Positions 1 to 6,445 of a stretch of DNA of 9,960 nt are shown here, piece after piece. The notes beneath the pieces were generated by a model that saw only the letters and a program-made list of their open reading frames with translations, was not told where the DNA came from and did not search any database. The stretch's first letter is position 1. The number at the start of each line of letters is the position of its first letter. This DNA comes from an uncultured Eubacteriales bacterium (GTDB lineage: Bacteria > Bacillota > Clostridia > Christensenellales > Aristaeellaceae): the NCBI GenBank assembly GCA_900553905.1, contig USFL01000033.1, positions 1 to 9,960 of the forward strand, written 5' to 3'. A program made the translations under genes and the position numbers.

Positions 1-696
1 AAGCGCCGCGGCATCCGCCTGATCCCCTGCAGCGGCCGCACGCACGCCAGCATGTATCCTTTTGTGGCGAAGCTGGACACGGGCCTGCCCTACATCGGGG
101 GCAACGGGTCGGAGATCGTGGGGGCGGACCACCGCCTGATGGAGCAGCTGACGCTGGATGTGGACCTGGCGCGCGAGATCTGCGCCTTCCTTTCGGAAAA
201 CGGGCTGTACGTGCAGGTCTACACCGACGAGGCCTTCTACTATTCCGTCGAGTGCGACATCGCCCGCCGCTACAAGCAGTCCTCCGGGATGAAGGGCGTG
301 GCCGTGGGCGACGTATGCGCGTTCCTGAGCTTCGCCACGCCCAAGGTGCTCAGCGTGGGCGAGCCGGAGGATGTTTTGCGCCTGATGCCCCTGGCCAACG
401 AGCGCTTCCGCGGCCGAGCCACCTTCACCATGAGCAAGCCCTATTTTCTGGAGGCCGAGCCGCCGGGAGCCACCAAGGGCGAGGCGCTTTTTCGCCTGGC
501 CGGGCGCATCGGCATCGTGCCGGAGCGCACCGCCGCCTTCGGCGACAGCCTCAACGACATGAGCCTTTTGGCCTTCACCCCCAACAGCGTGGCCATGGCC
601 AACGCCATCCCCGAGCTGCGCGCGGCGGCGGCTTACGTCTGCCTCCCCAACACCGAGGACGGCGTGGCCCGCTTCGTGGCGGAGCACATCCTGTAA
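1..696 (+). CDS. Cof-type HAD-IIB family phosphatase, 5' end missing
   Basis: The frame is open from base 1 and gives 231 residues; Cof-like proteins usually have about 260-280, so roughly 30-45 N-terminal residues, including the DxD nucleophile motif, lie outside the window. An internal Met at base 52 is not the start, because the conserved motif II (S11-G12-R13, CSGRTHA) lies before it. Also visible are the NGS turn near residue 39, the motif III lysine (K159 in GATKGEAL) and motif IV GDSLNDMSLL (D182, N185, D186), which hold substrate phosphate and Mg2+. The region between motifs II and III is the C2 cap. The family consists of cytosolic phosphatases of sugar phosphates, FMN, PLP and similar compounds; the substrate here cannot be read from sequence. 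The stop codon overlaps the hprK Shine-Dalgarno, so the two are probably cotranscribed. Confidence 0.93.
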   Translation, partial: KRRGIRLIPCSGRTHASMYPFVAKLDTGLPYIGGNGSEIVGADHRLMEQLTLDVDLAREICAFLSENGLYVQVYTDEAFYYSVECDIARRYKQSSGMKGVAVGDVCAFLSFATPKVLSVGEPEDVLRLMPLANERFRGRATFTMSKPYFLEAEPPGATKGEALFRLAGRIGIVPERTAAFGDSLNDMSLLAFTPNSVAMANAIPELRAAAAYVCLPNTEDGVARFVAEHIL

Positions 697-708
697 GGAG
701 GCGCCGGA

Positions 709-1638
709 ATGATCGACCTGGAGGATTTTCGCACCAAGCTGAACCTCGAGCTGCTCAGCGCCACCACCAAGACTCAGCTGGACATCAACGTGACCGACAT
801 CAACCGGCCCGGCATGCAGTTCTGCGGCTTCTATGAGTATTTCGCCCATGAGCGCCCGCAGGTCATCGGCAAGGTGGAGATGACGTACCTGGAATCGCTG
901 GACGCGCGCGCGCGCCGTCCCGTGCTGGAAAAGTACATGAGCTACCCCATCCCCTGCATCATCACCTGCTGGGGCATGACGCCGCCGCGCGACCTGCTGG
1001 AGATCGCCCGCGCGCATGACATCCCGGTGTTTCAGAGCAAGCTCAAGACCACCAAGTTCACCTTGCAGGCCATCATGTACTTAAACCGCGTGCTGGCCCC
1101 GCACATCACCCGCCACGGCGTGCTGGTGGACGTCTACGGCGTGGGCATTCTGCTCACGGGCGAAAGCGGCGTGGGCAAGAGCGAGGCGGCGCTGGAGCTG
1201 GTCAAGCGCGGGCACCAGCTCGCGGCCGACGACGTGGTGGACATCTGCCGCGTGGCCGACGACCGGCTGGTGGGCGAATCGCCGGAGATGGTGCGGCACT
1301 TCATGGAGATCCGCGGCATCGGCATCATCGACATCCGCGCCATGTACGGCGTGGGCTCGGTCATCATCAGCAAATCCATCGACATGGTCATCCACATGGA
1401 AAAGTGGGACTCCTCCAAGGAATACGACCGGCTGGGCCTGACGGAGGAAACCGTGACCATCCTGGGCGTGAAGGTGCCCTACCAGACCATGCCCGTGCGG
1501 CCGGGGCGCAACCTGGCCATCATCATCGAGGTGGCCGCGCGCAACCTCAGCCTCAAGCGCATGGGCTACAGCGCCGCGCATGAGCTGGACCGCCGCCTCA
1601 ACGAACTGATCGCGCAGAACTCCGCAAATCACACCTGA
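709..1638 (+). CDS. hprK: HPr kinase/phosphorylase
   Basis: This bifunctional cytosolic enzyme phosphorylates HPr on Ser46 with ATP or PPi and removes the phosphate again, which sets carbon catabolite repression through CcpA in Firmicutes. The product is 309 residues, the usual length. An N-terminal domain (about 1-130) precedes the catalytic core. H136 is in HGVLVDVYG, the P-loop GESGVGKS is at 151-158, the acidic pair D174-D175 follows, the family signature EIRGIGIIDI starts at E200, and RPGRN is at 264-268. All expected catalytic residues are present. The start is fixed by AAGGAGG at 695-701, seven nt before ATG and overlapping the stop of the HAD gene. The ROK glucokinase follows after 18 nt. 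An hprK next to a sugar kinase suits a carbon-control operon. Confidence 0.97.
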   Translation: MIDLEDFRTKLNLELLSATTKTQLDINVTDINRPGMQFCGFYEYFAHERPQVIGKVEMTYLESLDARARRPVLEKYMSYPIPCIITCWGMTPPRDLLEIARAHDIPVFQSKLKTTKFTLQAIMYLNRVLAPHITRHGVLVDVYGVGILLTGESGVGKSEAALELVKRGHQLAADDVVDICRVADDRLVGESPEMVRHFMEIRGIGIIDIRAMYGVGSVIISKSIDMVIHMEKWDSSKEYDRLGLTEETVTILGVKVPYQTMPVRPGRNLAIIIEVAARNLSLKRMGYSAAHELDRRLNELIAQNSANHT

Positions 1639-1656
1639 TAACGGGGAGGCTTTTCT

Positions 1657-2607
1657 ATGGTCTATATCGGCATTGATCTGGGCGGCACCGGCATCAAAAT
1701 CGGCGTGGTGGATGAAAGCGGCGCCATCCTCTCCCAGGGCGAAACCCCCACGCTGGCGGGCCGCCCCTACGAGGACATCATCGCGGACATGGGACGCTGC
1801 ATGCTGGACGTGATGGCGCGCGGCGGCTTTGAGGAAAAGGACGTCGCCTCCATCGGCGTGGGCATCCCCGGCGTGGCCGATGAAAAGACGGGCCACGTCA
1901 TCTTCTGCACCAACCTGGGCTGGAGCGACGTGCCGCTACGCACCGAGCTGCAAAAGTACTTGAGCAAGCCCGTCTACATCGACAACGACGCCACCGTGGC
2001 CGGCTTTGCCGAGAGCATCTGCGGCGTGAGCGCGGGCTGCCATTCCAGCGTCTTTATGACGCTGGGCACGGGCGTGGGCGGCGGCATCGTCATCGGCGGC
2101 CGGCCGTGGAGCGGCTTCCACGGCGTGGGCAGCGAAATCGGCCACATCCCCATGGACATCGGCGGCGAGCCCTGCTCCTGCGGCAACTACGGCTGCCTGG
2201 AGCGCTACTGCAGCGCCACGGCGGTCATCCGCATGGGCAAGCAGATGGTGCTTGAGCACCCCGACAGCCTGATGTACGACCTGTGCGGCGGCGATGTGAG
2301 CAAGCTGACGGCCAAGATGGTCTTTGACGCGGCCAAGGAGCTGGACGACGTGGCCATGAAGGTTTTCAACCACTACGTGGATTACCTGTGCAAGGCCATC
2401 TACACCATCATCGCCTTCCTGGACCCGGAGATGATCGTGCTGGGCGGCGGCATCAGCAAATCGGGCGACTTTTTGCTAAACGCCGTGCGCGAGCGCATCC
2501 CCCGCTATCTCCTGTTCAAGACGCTCCCCTACTCGCGCGTGGAGATCGCGCGCCTGGGCGCGGACGCGGGCATGATCGGCGCGGCCATGCTGGGCCGCCA
2601 CGCCTGA
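1657..2607 (+). CDS. glcK: ROK-family glucokinase
   Basis: A 316-residue cytosolic sugar kinase that most likely converts glucose plus ATP to glucose-6-phosphate. The N-terminal phosphate-binding motif is DLGGTGIK (from D7). The catalytic Asp is D111 in DNDATVAGFAE. A glycine-rich LGTGVGGG stretch follows. The ROK zinc site is complete: E160 and H163 (sugar and zinc contacts) and C173, C175, C180 in the CxCGxxGCxE pattern ending at E182. Length and motifs match the Gram-positive ROK glucokinases rather than DNA-binding ROK repressors, since no N-terminal helix-turn-helix is present. N-acetylglucosamine or another hexose cannot be excluded as substrate. GGGGAGG at 1643-1649 lies seven nt before ATG. 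The gap to hprK is 18 nt with no terminator, so the two share a transcript. Confidence 0.92.
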   Translation: MVYIGIDLGGTGIKIGVVDESGAILSQGETPTLAGRPYEDIIADMGRCMLDVMARGGFEEKDVASIGVGIPGVADEKTGHVIFCTNLGWSDVPLRTELQKYLSKPVYIDNDATVAGFAESICGVSAGCHSSVFMTLGTGVGGGIVIGGRPWSGFHGVGSEIGHIPMDIGGEPCSCGNYGCLERYCSATAVIRMGKQMVLEHPDSLMYDLCGGDVSKLTAKMVFDAAKELDDVAMKVFNHYVDYLCKAIYTIIAFLDPEMIVLGGGISKSGDFLLNAVRERIPRYLLFKTLPYSRVEIARLGADAGMIGAAMLGRHA

Positions 2608-2639
2608 GGGCTTATCGGGACAGACCATCGACTGAACCT

Positions 2640-2687
2640 GTTTTTTGACGGAAAAGGCCGGCACAGCCGGACTTTCCTGTCAAAAAC
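2640..2687. repeat. 48-nt near-perfect palindrome downstream of the glucokinase gene
   Basis: Left arm 2640-2662 and right arm 2666-2687 pair around an ACA loop. The arms share GTTTTT, GAC and CCGGC and differ by one extra T and about three mismatches, one of them a possible G-U pair. T-rich ends lie to the left and A-rich ends to the right on either strand, the reverse of an intrinsic terminator, so a terminator role is doubtful. It may be part of a dispersed intergenic repeat or an RNA stability element for the end of the HAD-hprK-glucokinase message. Confidence 0.6.
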
Positions 2688-2702
2688 CCATTTAAGAGGT
2701 TT

Positions 2703-2866
2703 GGAGGGCCGCAGCCCTTCAAGTGAAATCCGAATCCAGCGACATGTGCGGTGGATTCGGAAGCCTTGCGTAGCAAGGTTTCCCTGCGCGTTTCCCCGGA
2801 TGCGCTGAAAGCGCAGGAAAAACGTGTCCTGGCGGAAAAGATCGCCGCAGGCGAGCTTTTTCGACA
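2703..2866 (-). repeat. Intergenic hairpin-rich repeat, copy A (upstream of asnS)
   Basis: Read on the minus strand, this segment matches copy B (4287-4398). The best block is 2756-2789 against 4313-4346, 31 of 34 bases identical in inverted orientation. Further matches are TTGTCGAAAA (2857-2866) and a GGATTTC..CTT..AGGG stretch (2703-2737). Copy A carries about 55 nt more than copy B between the first two blocks. It is made of hairpins: GGAAGCCTTGC/GCAAGGTTTCC at 2759-2783, CCGAATCCA/TGGATTCGG at 2730-2760, TGCGCT/AGCGCA, and GGAGGGC/GCCCTTC. An in-frame extension of asnS runs through it but is not believed. I see no T-box signature and no convincing promoter in 2608-2891. Confidence 0.7.
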
Positions 2867-2891
2867 AGCTGATAGAGGAGGCTTCCTTTCC

Positions 2892-4286
2892 ATGGCGGAT
2901 CTGAACATTCGGGACCTGTATCTCACGCCCCCGGAGGCGGGCATTCGGGAATGCACCGTGTCCGGCTGGGTGCGCACCGTGCGCGACAGCAAGGCGTTCG
3001 GCTTTATCGAGCTCAACGACGGCACCTGCTTCAAAAACCTCCAGATCGTCCTGGAGGACGGCCACACCCGCGACTTTGCCAGCGCGGTCAAGATCACCCT
3101 GGGCAGCGCCATCCGCGTGACCGGCGAGCTCGTCCTCACCCCCGGCATGAAGCAGCCCTTCGAGGTCAAGGCCTCCCAGGTCGAGGTGCTGGGCCTGTGC
3201 GCCCCGGACTTTCCCCTGCAAAAGAAGCGCCACTCCTTTGAGTTCCTGCGCACCATCGCGCACCTTCGTCCCCGGACCAACACGTTTTACGCGGTGTTCC
3301 GCATCCGGTCGCTCTCGGCGCAGCTCCTGCACGCCTTCTTTGCCGAGCGCGGCTTTGTGTACGTGCACACCCCCATCATCACCACCAGCGACTGCGAGGG
3401 CGCGGGCGAGATGTTCCAGGTGACCACGCTCCCGCTGGACAAGCTGCCCCTCACCCCGGACGGCCAGCCCGACTACGGCGAGGACTTCTTCGGCAAGCAG
3501 GCCAGCCTGACCGTGAGCGGCCAGCTCAACGTGGAGACGTTCTGCATGGCGTTCCGCGATGTGTACACCTTTGGCCCCACCTTCCGCGCCGAGAAGAGCT
3601 ACACCCCGCGCCATGCCGCCGAATTCTGGATGGTGGAGCCGGAAATCGCCTTTGCGGACCTCTTTGACGACATGGCCCTGGCCGAGGACATGCTCAAGTA
3701 CGTCATCTCCGGCGTGCTCGCCAAAGCCCCGCAGGAAATGGCCTTCCTCAACAGCTTCGTGGAAAAGGGCCTCATCGACCGGCTGAACGCCATCGTAAAC
3801 AGCGAATTCGCCCGCTGCACCTACACCGACGCCATCGACATCCTCCAAAAGAGCGGTCAGGCTTTCGAGTACCCCGTCTCCTGGGGCATGGACCTGCAAA
3901 CCGAGCACGAGCGCTACCTCAGCGAAAAGCACTTCGGCCGCCCGGTGTTCGTCTACAACTACCCCAAGGAAATCAAGGCCTTCTACATGCGCATGAACGA
4001 CGACGGAAAGACCGTCGCCGCCGTGGACCTGCTGGTGCCCGGCGTGGGCGAGCTGATCGGCGGCAGCCAGAGGGAGGAGCGTCTGGACGTGCTCAAGGGC
4101 CGCATTGAGGAGCTGGGCATGCGCGAGGAGGACTATTCCTTCTACCTCGACACCCGCCGCTATGGCACCACGCCGCACGCGGGTTTCGGCCTGGGCTTCG
4201 AGCGGCTGGTGATGTACCTCACCGGCATGCAGAACATCCGCGACGTGCTCCCCTTCCCCCGCACCACGGGCAGCGCGGAATACTGA
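2892..4286 (+). CDS. asnS: Asparaginyl-tRNA synthetase
   Basis: This class IIb synthetase charges tRNA-Asn with asparagine in the cytosol. The product is 464 residues, the normal bacterial AsnRS size. The N-terminal OB fold (about 20-105, [12 protein letters not shown]...GFIELNDGT) binds the anticodon. Motif 1 lies around [17 protein letters not shown]. Motif 2 is [11 protein letters not shown] (231-241) followed by EFWMVEPE. The [12 protein letters not shown] segment and motif 3 GFGLGFERL (from G431) complete the active site. The EFWMxEPE and GGSQREER wording separates it from AspRS. The start at 2892 follows AGAGGAGG (2874-2881, 10-nt spacer). The frame continues upstream to an ATG at 2751, but those 47 residues lie inside repeat A and would give an overlong protein. 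It faces uppP tail to tail. Confidence 0.96.
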   Translation: MADLNIRDLYLTPPEAGIRECTVSGWVRTVRDSKAFGFIELNDGTCFKNLQIVLEDGHTRDFASAVKITLGSAIRVTGELVLTPGMKQPFEVKASQVEVLGLCAPDFPLQKKRHSFEFLRTIAHLRPRTNTFYAVFRIRSLSAQLLHAFFAERGFVYVHTPIITTSDCEGAGEMFQVTTLPLDKLPLTPDGQPDYGEDFFGKQASLTVSGQLNVETFCMAFRDVYTFGPTFRAEKSYTPRHAAEFWMVEPEIAFADLFDDMALAEDMLKYVISGVLAKAPQEMAFLNSFVEKGLIDRLNAIVNSEFARCTYTDAIDILQKSGQAFEYPVSWGMDLQTEHERYLSEKHFGRPVFVYNYPKEIKAFYMRMNDDGKTVAAVDLLVPGVGELIGGSQREERLDVLKGRIEELGMREEDYSFYLDTRRYGTTPHAGFGLGFERLVMYLTGMQNIRDVLPFPRTTGSAEY

Positions 4287-4398
4287 TTGTCGAAAAGGGC
4301 CGGCTGCGAACGGCGCAAGGAAACCGTGCTGCGCAAGGCTTCCGAACCTGCCGCATATTCGCGCGAGACCCGGATTTCCTTTGGAGGGCCGCGTCCCT
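4287..4398 (+). repeat. Intergenic hairpin-rich repeat, copy B (downstream of asnS)
   Basis: It begins directly after the asnS stop codon with TTGTCGAAAA (4287-4296). It shares a 34-nt block (4313-4346, 31 identities) with the reverse complement of copy A, then a diverged tail with CCGGATTTC and GGAGGGCCGCG. It lacks about 55 nt found in copy A. The block is itself an imperfect hairpin (GGAAACCGTGC/GCAAGGCTTCC). With copy A it brackets asnS as an inverted pair about 1.5 kb apart. No gene is visible in it. Confidence 0.68.
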
Positions 4399-4429
4399 CC
4401 CCTCTCCCGGAAGCTTTGGGACAATACGA

Positions 4430-4461
4430 AGCGGCGGCAGGCCACACGGCCTGCCGCCGCT
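4430..4461. terminator. Strong hairpin between convergent asnS and uppP, probable bidirectional terminator
   Basis: A perfect 14-bp GC-rich stem (AGCGGCGGCAGGCC at 4430-4443, complement at 4448-4461) closes an ACAC loop. CAAT and ATTG flank the two sides. It lies 31 nt beyond the uppP stop codon and about 145 nt beyond the asnS stop, where a shared terminator is expected. The downstream tracts are only moderately T-rich (TGATTGTTG on +, TTCGTATTGT on -), so termination strength is uncertain. Confidence 0.7.
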
Positions 4462-4492
4462 GATTGTTGCACTTGTTGGCGGAGCCGTCCTC

Positions 4493-5353
4493 CTACAGCC
4501 CGGCAACCGCCTTTGCCGCCGCCGCGACCTCCGCCACGGGGGCGGGCGCGTCGGTGATGACGCCCATGGCCTGCAGGATGATGACCAGAATGCCCAGCAC
4601 CGCCACATACACCGCAAAGCCGTTGAGTGAGACGCGGCTGATGAGCCTGAGGAAGAAGCGGATGGCCAGATAGCCGCTCACGCCGGCCACCGCCATGCCC
4701 ACCAGAATGGCGGGGAGGTCCGGCCCGATGTTCACGCCCTCCTTCAGCACGTCCATGCCCTCGCTGACCAGGCCGCCCACGATGGCCGGGGCGCTCATCA
4801 TGAAGCTGAACTTGGCGGCCGTCTCACGGTCCAGCCGGGCGGCCACGCCGCCGAAGATGGTGCTGCCGCTGCGGCTGACGCCCGGCAGCATGCCCACGGC
4901 CTGCAGGCAGCCCATGGCCAGCGCCTCGCCCACGCCCACGCGGTGCTTTTCCACGCCGCGCAGCGCGTTTCGCCGGGAGAGCCACTGGGTCAGCACCAGC
5001 AGGAGGGCCGTGATGAGGAAGCACACGCCCAGGAGGCTGTTGTGCGTCTCCACGTAGTCGAGGGGCTTGTCAAAGAGGATCTTCCCCGCCAGCGCGGGCA
5101 GCGAGGCGATGAAGAGCAGAAGCAGCGTTTTGTTCTTGATGGGATGGGCGATCATCGCCACCCAGTCCTTCCAGAACACGATGGCCACCGCCACCAGCGT
5201 GCCCACGTGCAGCAGGATGTTGAACAGCAGCTGATGCTCGACATCCACGCCGAAAAGCGCCTGCAGGAGATTGAGATGGCCGCTGGAGGAGATGGGCAGA
5301 AACTCCGCCAGTCCCTGGATCAGGCCCAGAAGGGCCGCGGTCAACACGTTCAT
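4493..5353 (-). CDS. uppP: Undecaprenyl-diphosphatase (BacA family)
   Basis: This integral membrane enzyme removes one phosphate from undecaprenyl pyrophosphate to recycle the lipid carrier for peptidoglycan; overproduction gives bacitracin resistance in known members. The product is 286 residues, the family size, with about eight hydrophobic segments. Motif 1 is QGLAEFLPISSSGHL (E17, S22-S24, H26) and motif 2 is PGVSRSGST (157-165, R161), both intact. The frame runs upstream to 5419, but those 22 codons cover the promoter. The ATG at 5353 gives the canonical N-terminus and has AAAGGA (5366-5371) upstream, with a rather long 12-nt spacer. The C-terminus ends in an Ala/Val-rich tail of about 20 residues. 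It is transcribed alone and diverges from the MBL gene. Confidence 0.96.
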   Translation of the reverse strand: MNVLTAALLGLIQGLAEFLPISSSGHLNLLQALFGVDVEHQLLFNILLHVGTLVAVAIVFWKDWVAMIAHPIKNKTLLLLFIASLPALAGKILFDKPLDYVETHNSLLGVCFLITALLLVLTQWLSRRNALRGVEKHRVGVGEALAMGCLQAVGMLPGVSRSGSTIFGGVAARLDRETAAKFSFMMSAPAIVGGLVSEGMDVLKEGVNIGPDLPAILVGMAVAGVSGYLAIRFFLRLISRVSLNGFAVYVAVLGILVIILQAMGVITDAPAPVAEVAAAAKAVAGL

Positions 5354-5390
5354 GCCGAAAATCGTTCCTTTCTTTAGCCGGTTCAGAGGC

Positions 5391-5419
5391 AGTATACACC
5401 ATTTCCCCGCGGATGTCAC
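5391..5419 (-). promoter_or_regulatory. Sigma-A-type promoter of uppP
   Basis: On the minus strand, GTGACA (5414-5419) and TATACT (5391-5396) are separated by exactly 17 nt. Each hexamer has five of six consensus bases. The predicted start of transcription near 5384 gives a leader of about 30 nt before ATG at 5353. It also supports the later uppP start, since the longer frame begins at the -35 box. Confidence 0.78.
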
Positions 5420-5440
5420 GCTTTTTACAGGCGCGCCTCT

Positions 5441-5469
5441 TTCAAAAGTATGGCCGGTCAGGCTATAAT
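5441..5469 (+). promoter_or_regulatory. Sigma-A-type promoter of the MBL-fold gene
   Basis: A perfect TATAAT at 5464-5469 lies 17 nt after TTCAAA (5441-5446, four of six consensus bases). Transcription would begin near 5476, essentially at the Shine-Dalgarno GGAGGTGA (5477-5484), leaving a leader of only about 15 nt. The -35 boxes of this promoter and the divergent uppP promoter are about 20 nt apart, so one bound regulator could affect both. Confidence 0.78.
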
Positions 5470-5490
5470 AGACGCGGGAGGTGACTGGAA

Positions 5491-6342
5491 ATGAGGCGAT
5501 ATCATCGTCTTTTGGCGCTTGTGCTGGCGGCTGTGCTGCTGCTTGCGGGCGCGTGCGCGCGGGCGGAAGGGCCGGTTCAGGCGCTGTTCATCAACGTGGG
5601 CAAGGCGGACGCGGCGCTGTTTCTTCTGGGCGACCAGCGATTCCTCGTGGATACCGGCACCAAGGGCAGCTACGACCAGCTGGAGCGCGTGCTCACGGCC
5701 TACGGCGTGACGCGGCTGAGCGGCGTTGTCATCACCCACACGGACAAGGACCACGTGGGCGGGCTGAAAAAGCTGCTCAAGAGCGACATCGCCGTGGACC
5801 GGGTCTACGCCGGAACGCTCCACTCCGAAAAGAGCCTGGAGGACCATCCCGTCTACGAGGCGGCGGAGAAGTACGACGCGCCGCTCACCTGGCTTTCGGC
5901 CGGGGAGACGGTCGAGCTGGCGGACGGCTGCGCCTTTCATGTGCTGGGGCCGCTGAGCCAGGATGACGAGGAGGAAAACAACAATTCGCTGGTGCTGCGC
6001 CTGACCACCCCGCAGGGCGACATGCTGCTCACCGGCGACATGGAGCTTCAGGAGGAAAGCGAGCTGATCGAGGCGGGGCTGATCTCCCAGGCGGCGGTGC
6101 TCAAGGTGGCGCACCACGGCAACGAGGACGCCACCAGCTGGCAGTTCGTGCTGCTGGCCCGGCCCCAGTGGGCGGTGATCTCCACCAGCTCGGTCGAAAA
6201 GCCCGAGACGCCCTCCAGCAAGGTGCTCTCGCGCCTGAAAGACGTGAAGGCCAACGTGGCCGTCACCCAGGACGCGGAGGTGGGTATTCTGGTGACGCTG
6301 GAGGACGGGCAGGCCAGCGCGGAGGCCGTCAACTGGCGCTAG
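5491..6342 (+). CDS. Exported ComEC/Rec2-like metallo-beta-lactamase-fold protein
   Basis: The 283-residue protein starts with a basic and hydrophobic signal sequence (1-25). Cleavage could be by signal peptidase I after ARA (about residue 25) or at the weak lipobox AGAC (C22), so it is secreted or a lipoprotein. The rest is one MBL hydrolase domain like the C-terminal domain of ComEC. It has the opening strand ALFINVGKADA, the metal motif HTDKDH (H83, D85, D87, H88), NNNSLVLRL (163-171), LLTGD (D183) and KVAHHG (H208, H209). The metal ligands are present. The opening VGQGDA of relatives reads VGKADA here. No ComEC membrane domain is attached. Family members cut phosphodiesters or related bonds; the substrate is unknown. 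GGAGGTGA six nt before ATG fixes the start. It has its own promoter and terminator, so it is monocistronic. Confidence 0.9.
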   Translation: MRRYHRLLALVLAAVLLLAGACARAEGPVQALFINVGKADAALFLLGDQRFLVDTGTKGSYDQLERVLTAYGVTRLSGVVITHTDKDHVGGLKKLLKSDIAVDRVYAGTLHSEKSLEDHPVYEAAEKYDAPLTWLSAGETVELADGCAFHVLGPLSQDDEEENNNSLVLRLTTPQGDMLLTGDMELQEESELIEAGLISQAAVLKVAHHGNEDATSWQFVLLARPQWAVISTSSVEKPETPSSKVLSRLKDVKANVAVTQDAEVGILVTLEDGQASAEAVNWR

Positions 6343-6367
6343 CGCACCGGGAGTCCTTCAAACGCAT

Positions 6368-6422
6368 AGGATGGCTTGGCGGAAACGGCTCACGGAGCCT
6401 TTCGCCAAGCCATCCTTTTTTT
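6368..6422 (+). terminator. Intrinsic terminator of the MBL-fold gene
   Basis: The arm AGGATGGCTTGGCG (from 6368) pairs perfectly over 14 bp with the arm ending at 6416. An inner hairpin (GAAA/TTTC and GGCTC/GAGCC around ACG) extends the stem. A run of seven T (6416-6422) follows at once. It lies 25 nt after the MBL stop and only 9 nt before the Shine-Dalgarno of the next gene, so it would also act as a barrier in front of that gene. Confidence 0.93.
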
Positions 6423-6445
6423 GCTTCATTAGGAGGGGACCCGCT

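Noticed and set aside
1081..1896. A 271-codon minus-strand open frame across hprK and the glucokinase start
   Set aside because: It is a shadow of two well-supported genes, rich in Ala, His and Asp, with no recognisable motif.
2751..2891. Upstream in-frame extension of asnS adding 47 residues
   Set aside because: The added part lies in intergenic repeat A and would make the protein longer than AsnRS, while a good ribosome binding site precedes ATG 2892.
2608..2891. T-box leader for asnS
   Set aside because: T-box control of aminoacyl-tRNA synthetase genes is common in Firmicutes, but I find no AGGGTGGNACCGCG-like element nor a terminator followed by a T run. GCGGTGGATTCGG near 2749 is only a partial resemblance and belongs to the repeat hairpin.
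2529..4472. A 647-codon minus-strand open frame covering most of asnS
   Set aside because: It is antisense to a clear AsnRS, crosses both repeats and the 3' end of the glucokinase gene, has low-complexity His/Ala/Glu-rich composition and no family motif. It is an artefact of high GC at third positions.
5354..5419. Longer uppP start at 5419
   Set aside because: The extra 22 codons cover the -10 and -35 boxes of the gene and come before the canonical BacA N-terminus.
6371..6445. Longer start of the Cys/Pro-rich gene at 6371
   Set aside because: These 25 codons are the terminator stem and T tract, and the ribosome binding site is placed for ATG 6446.
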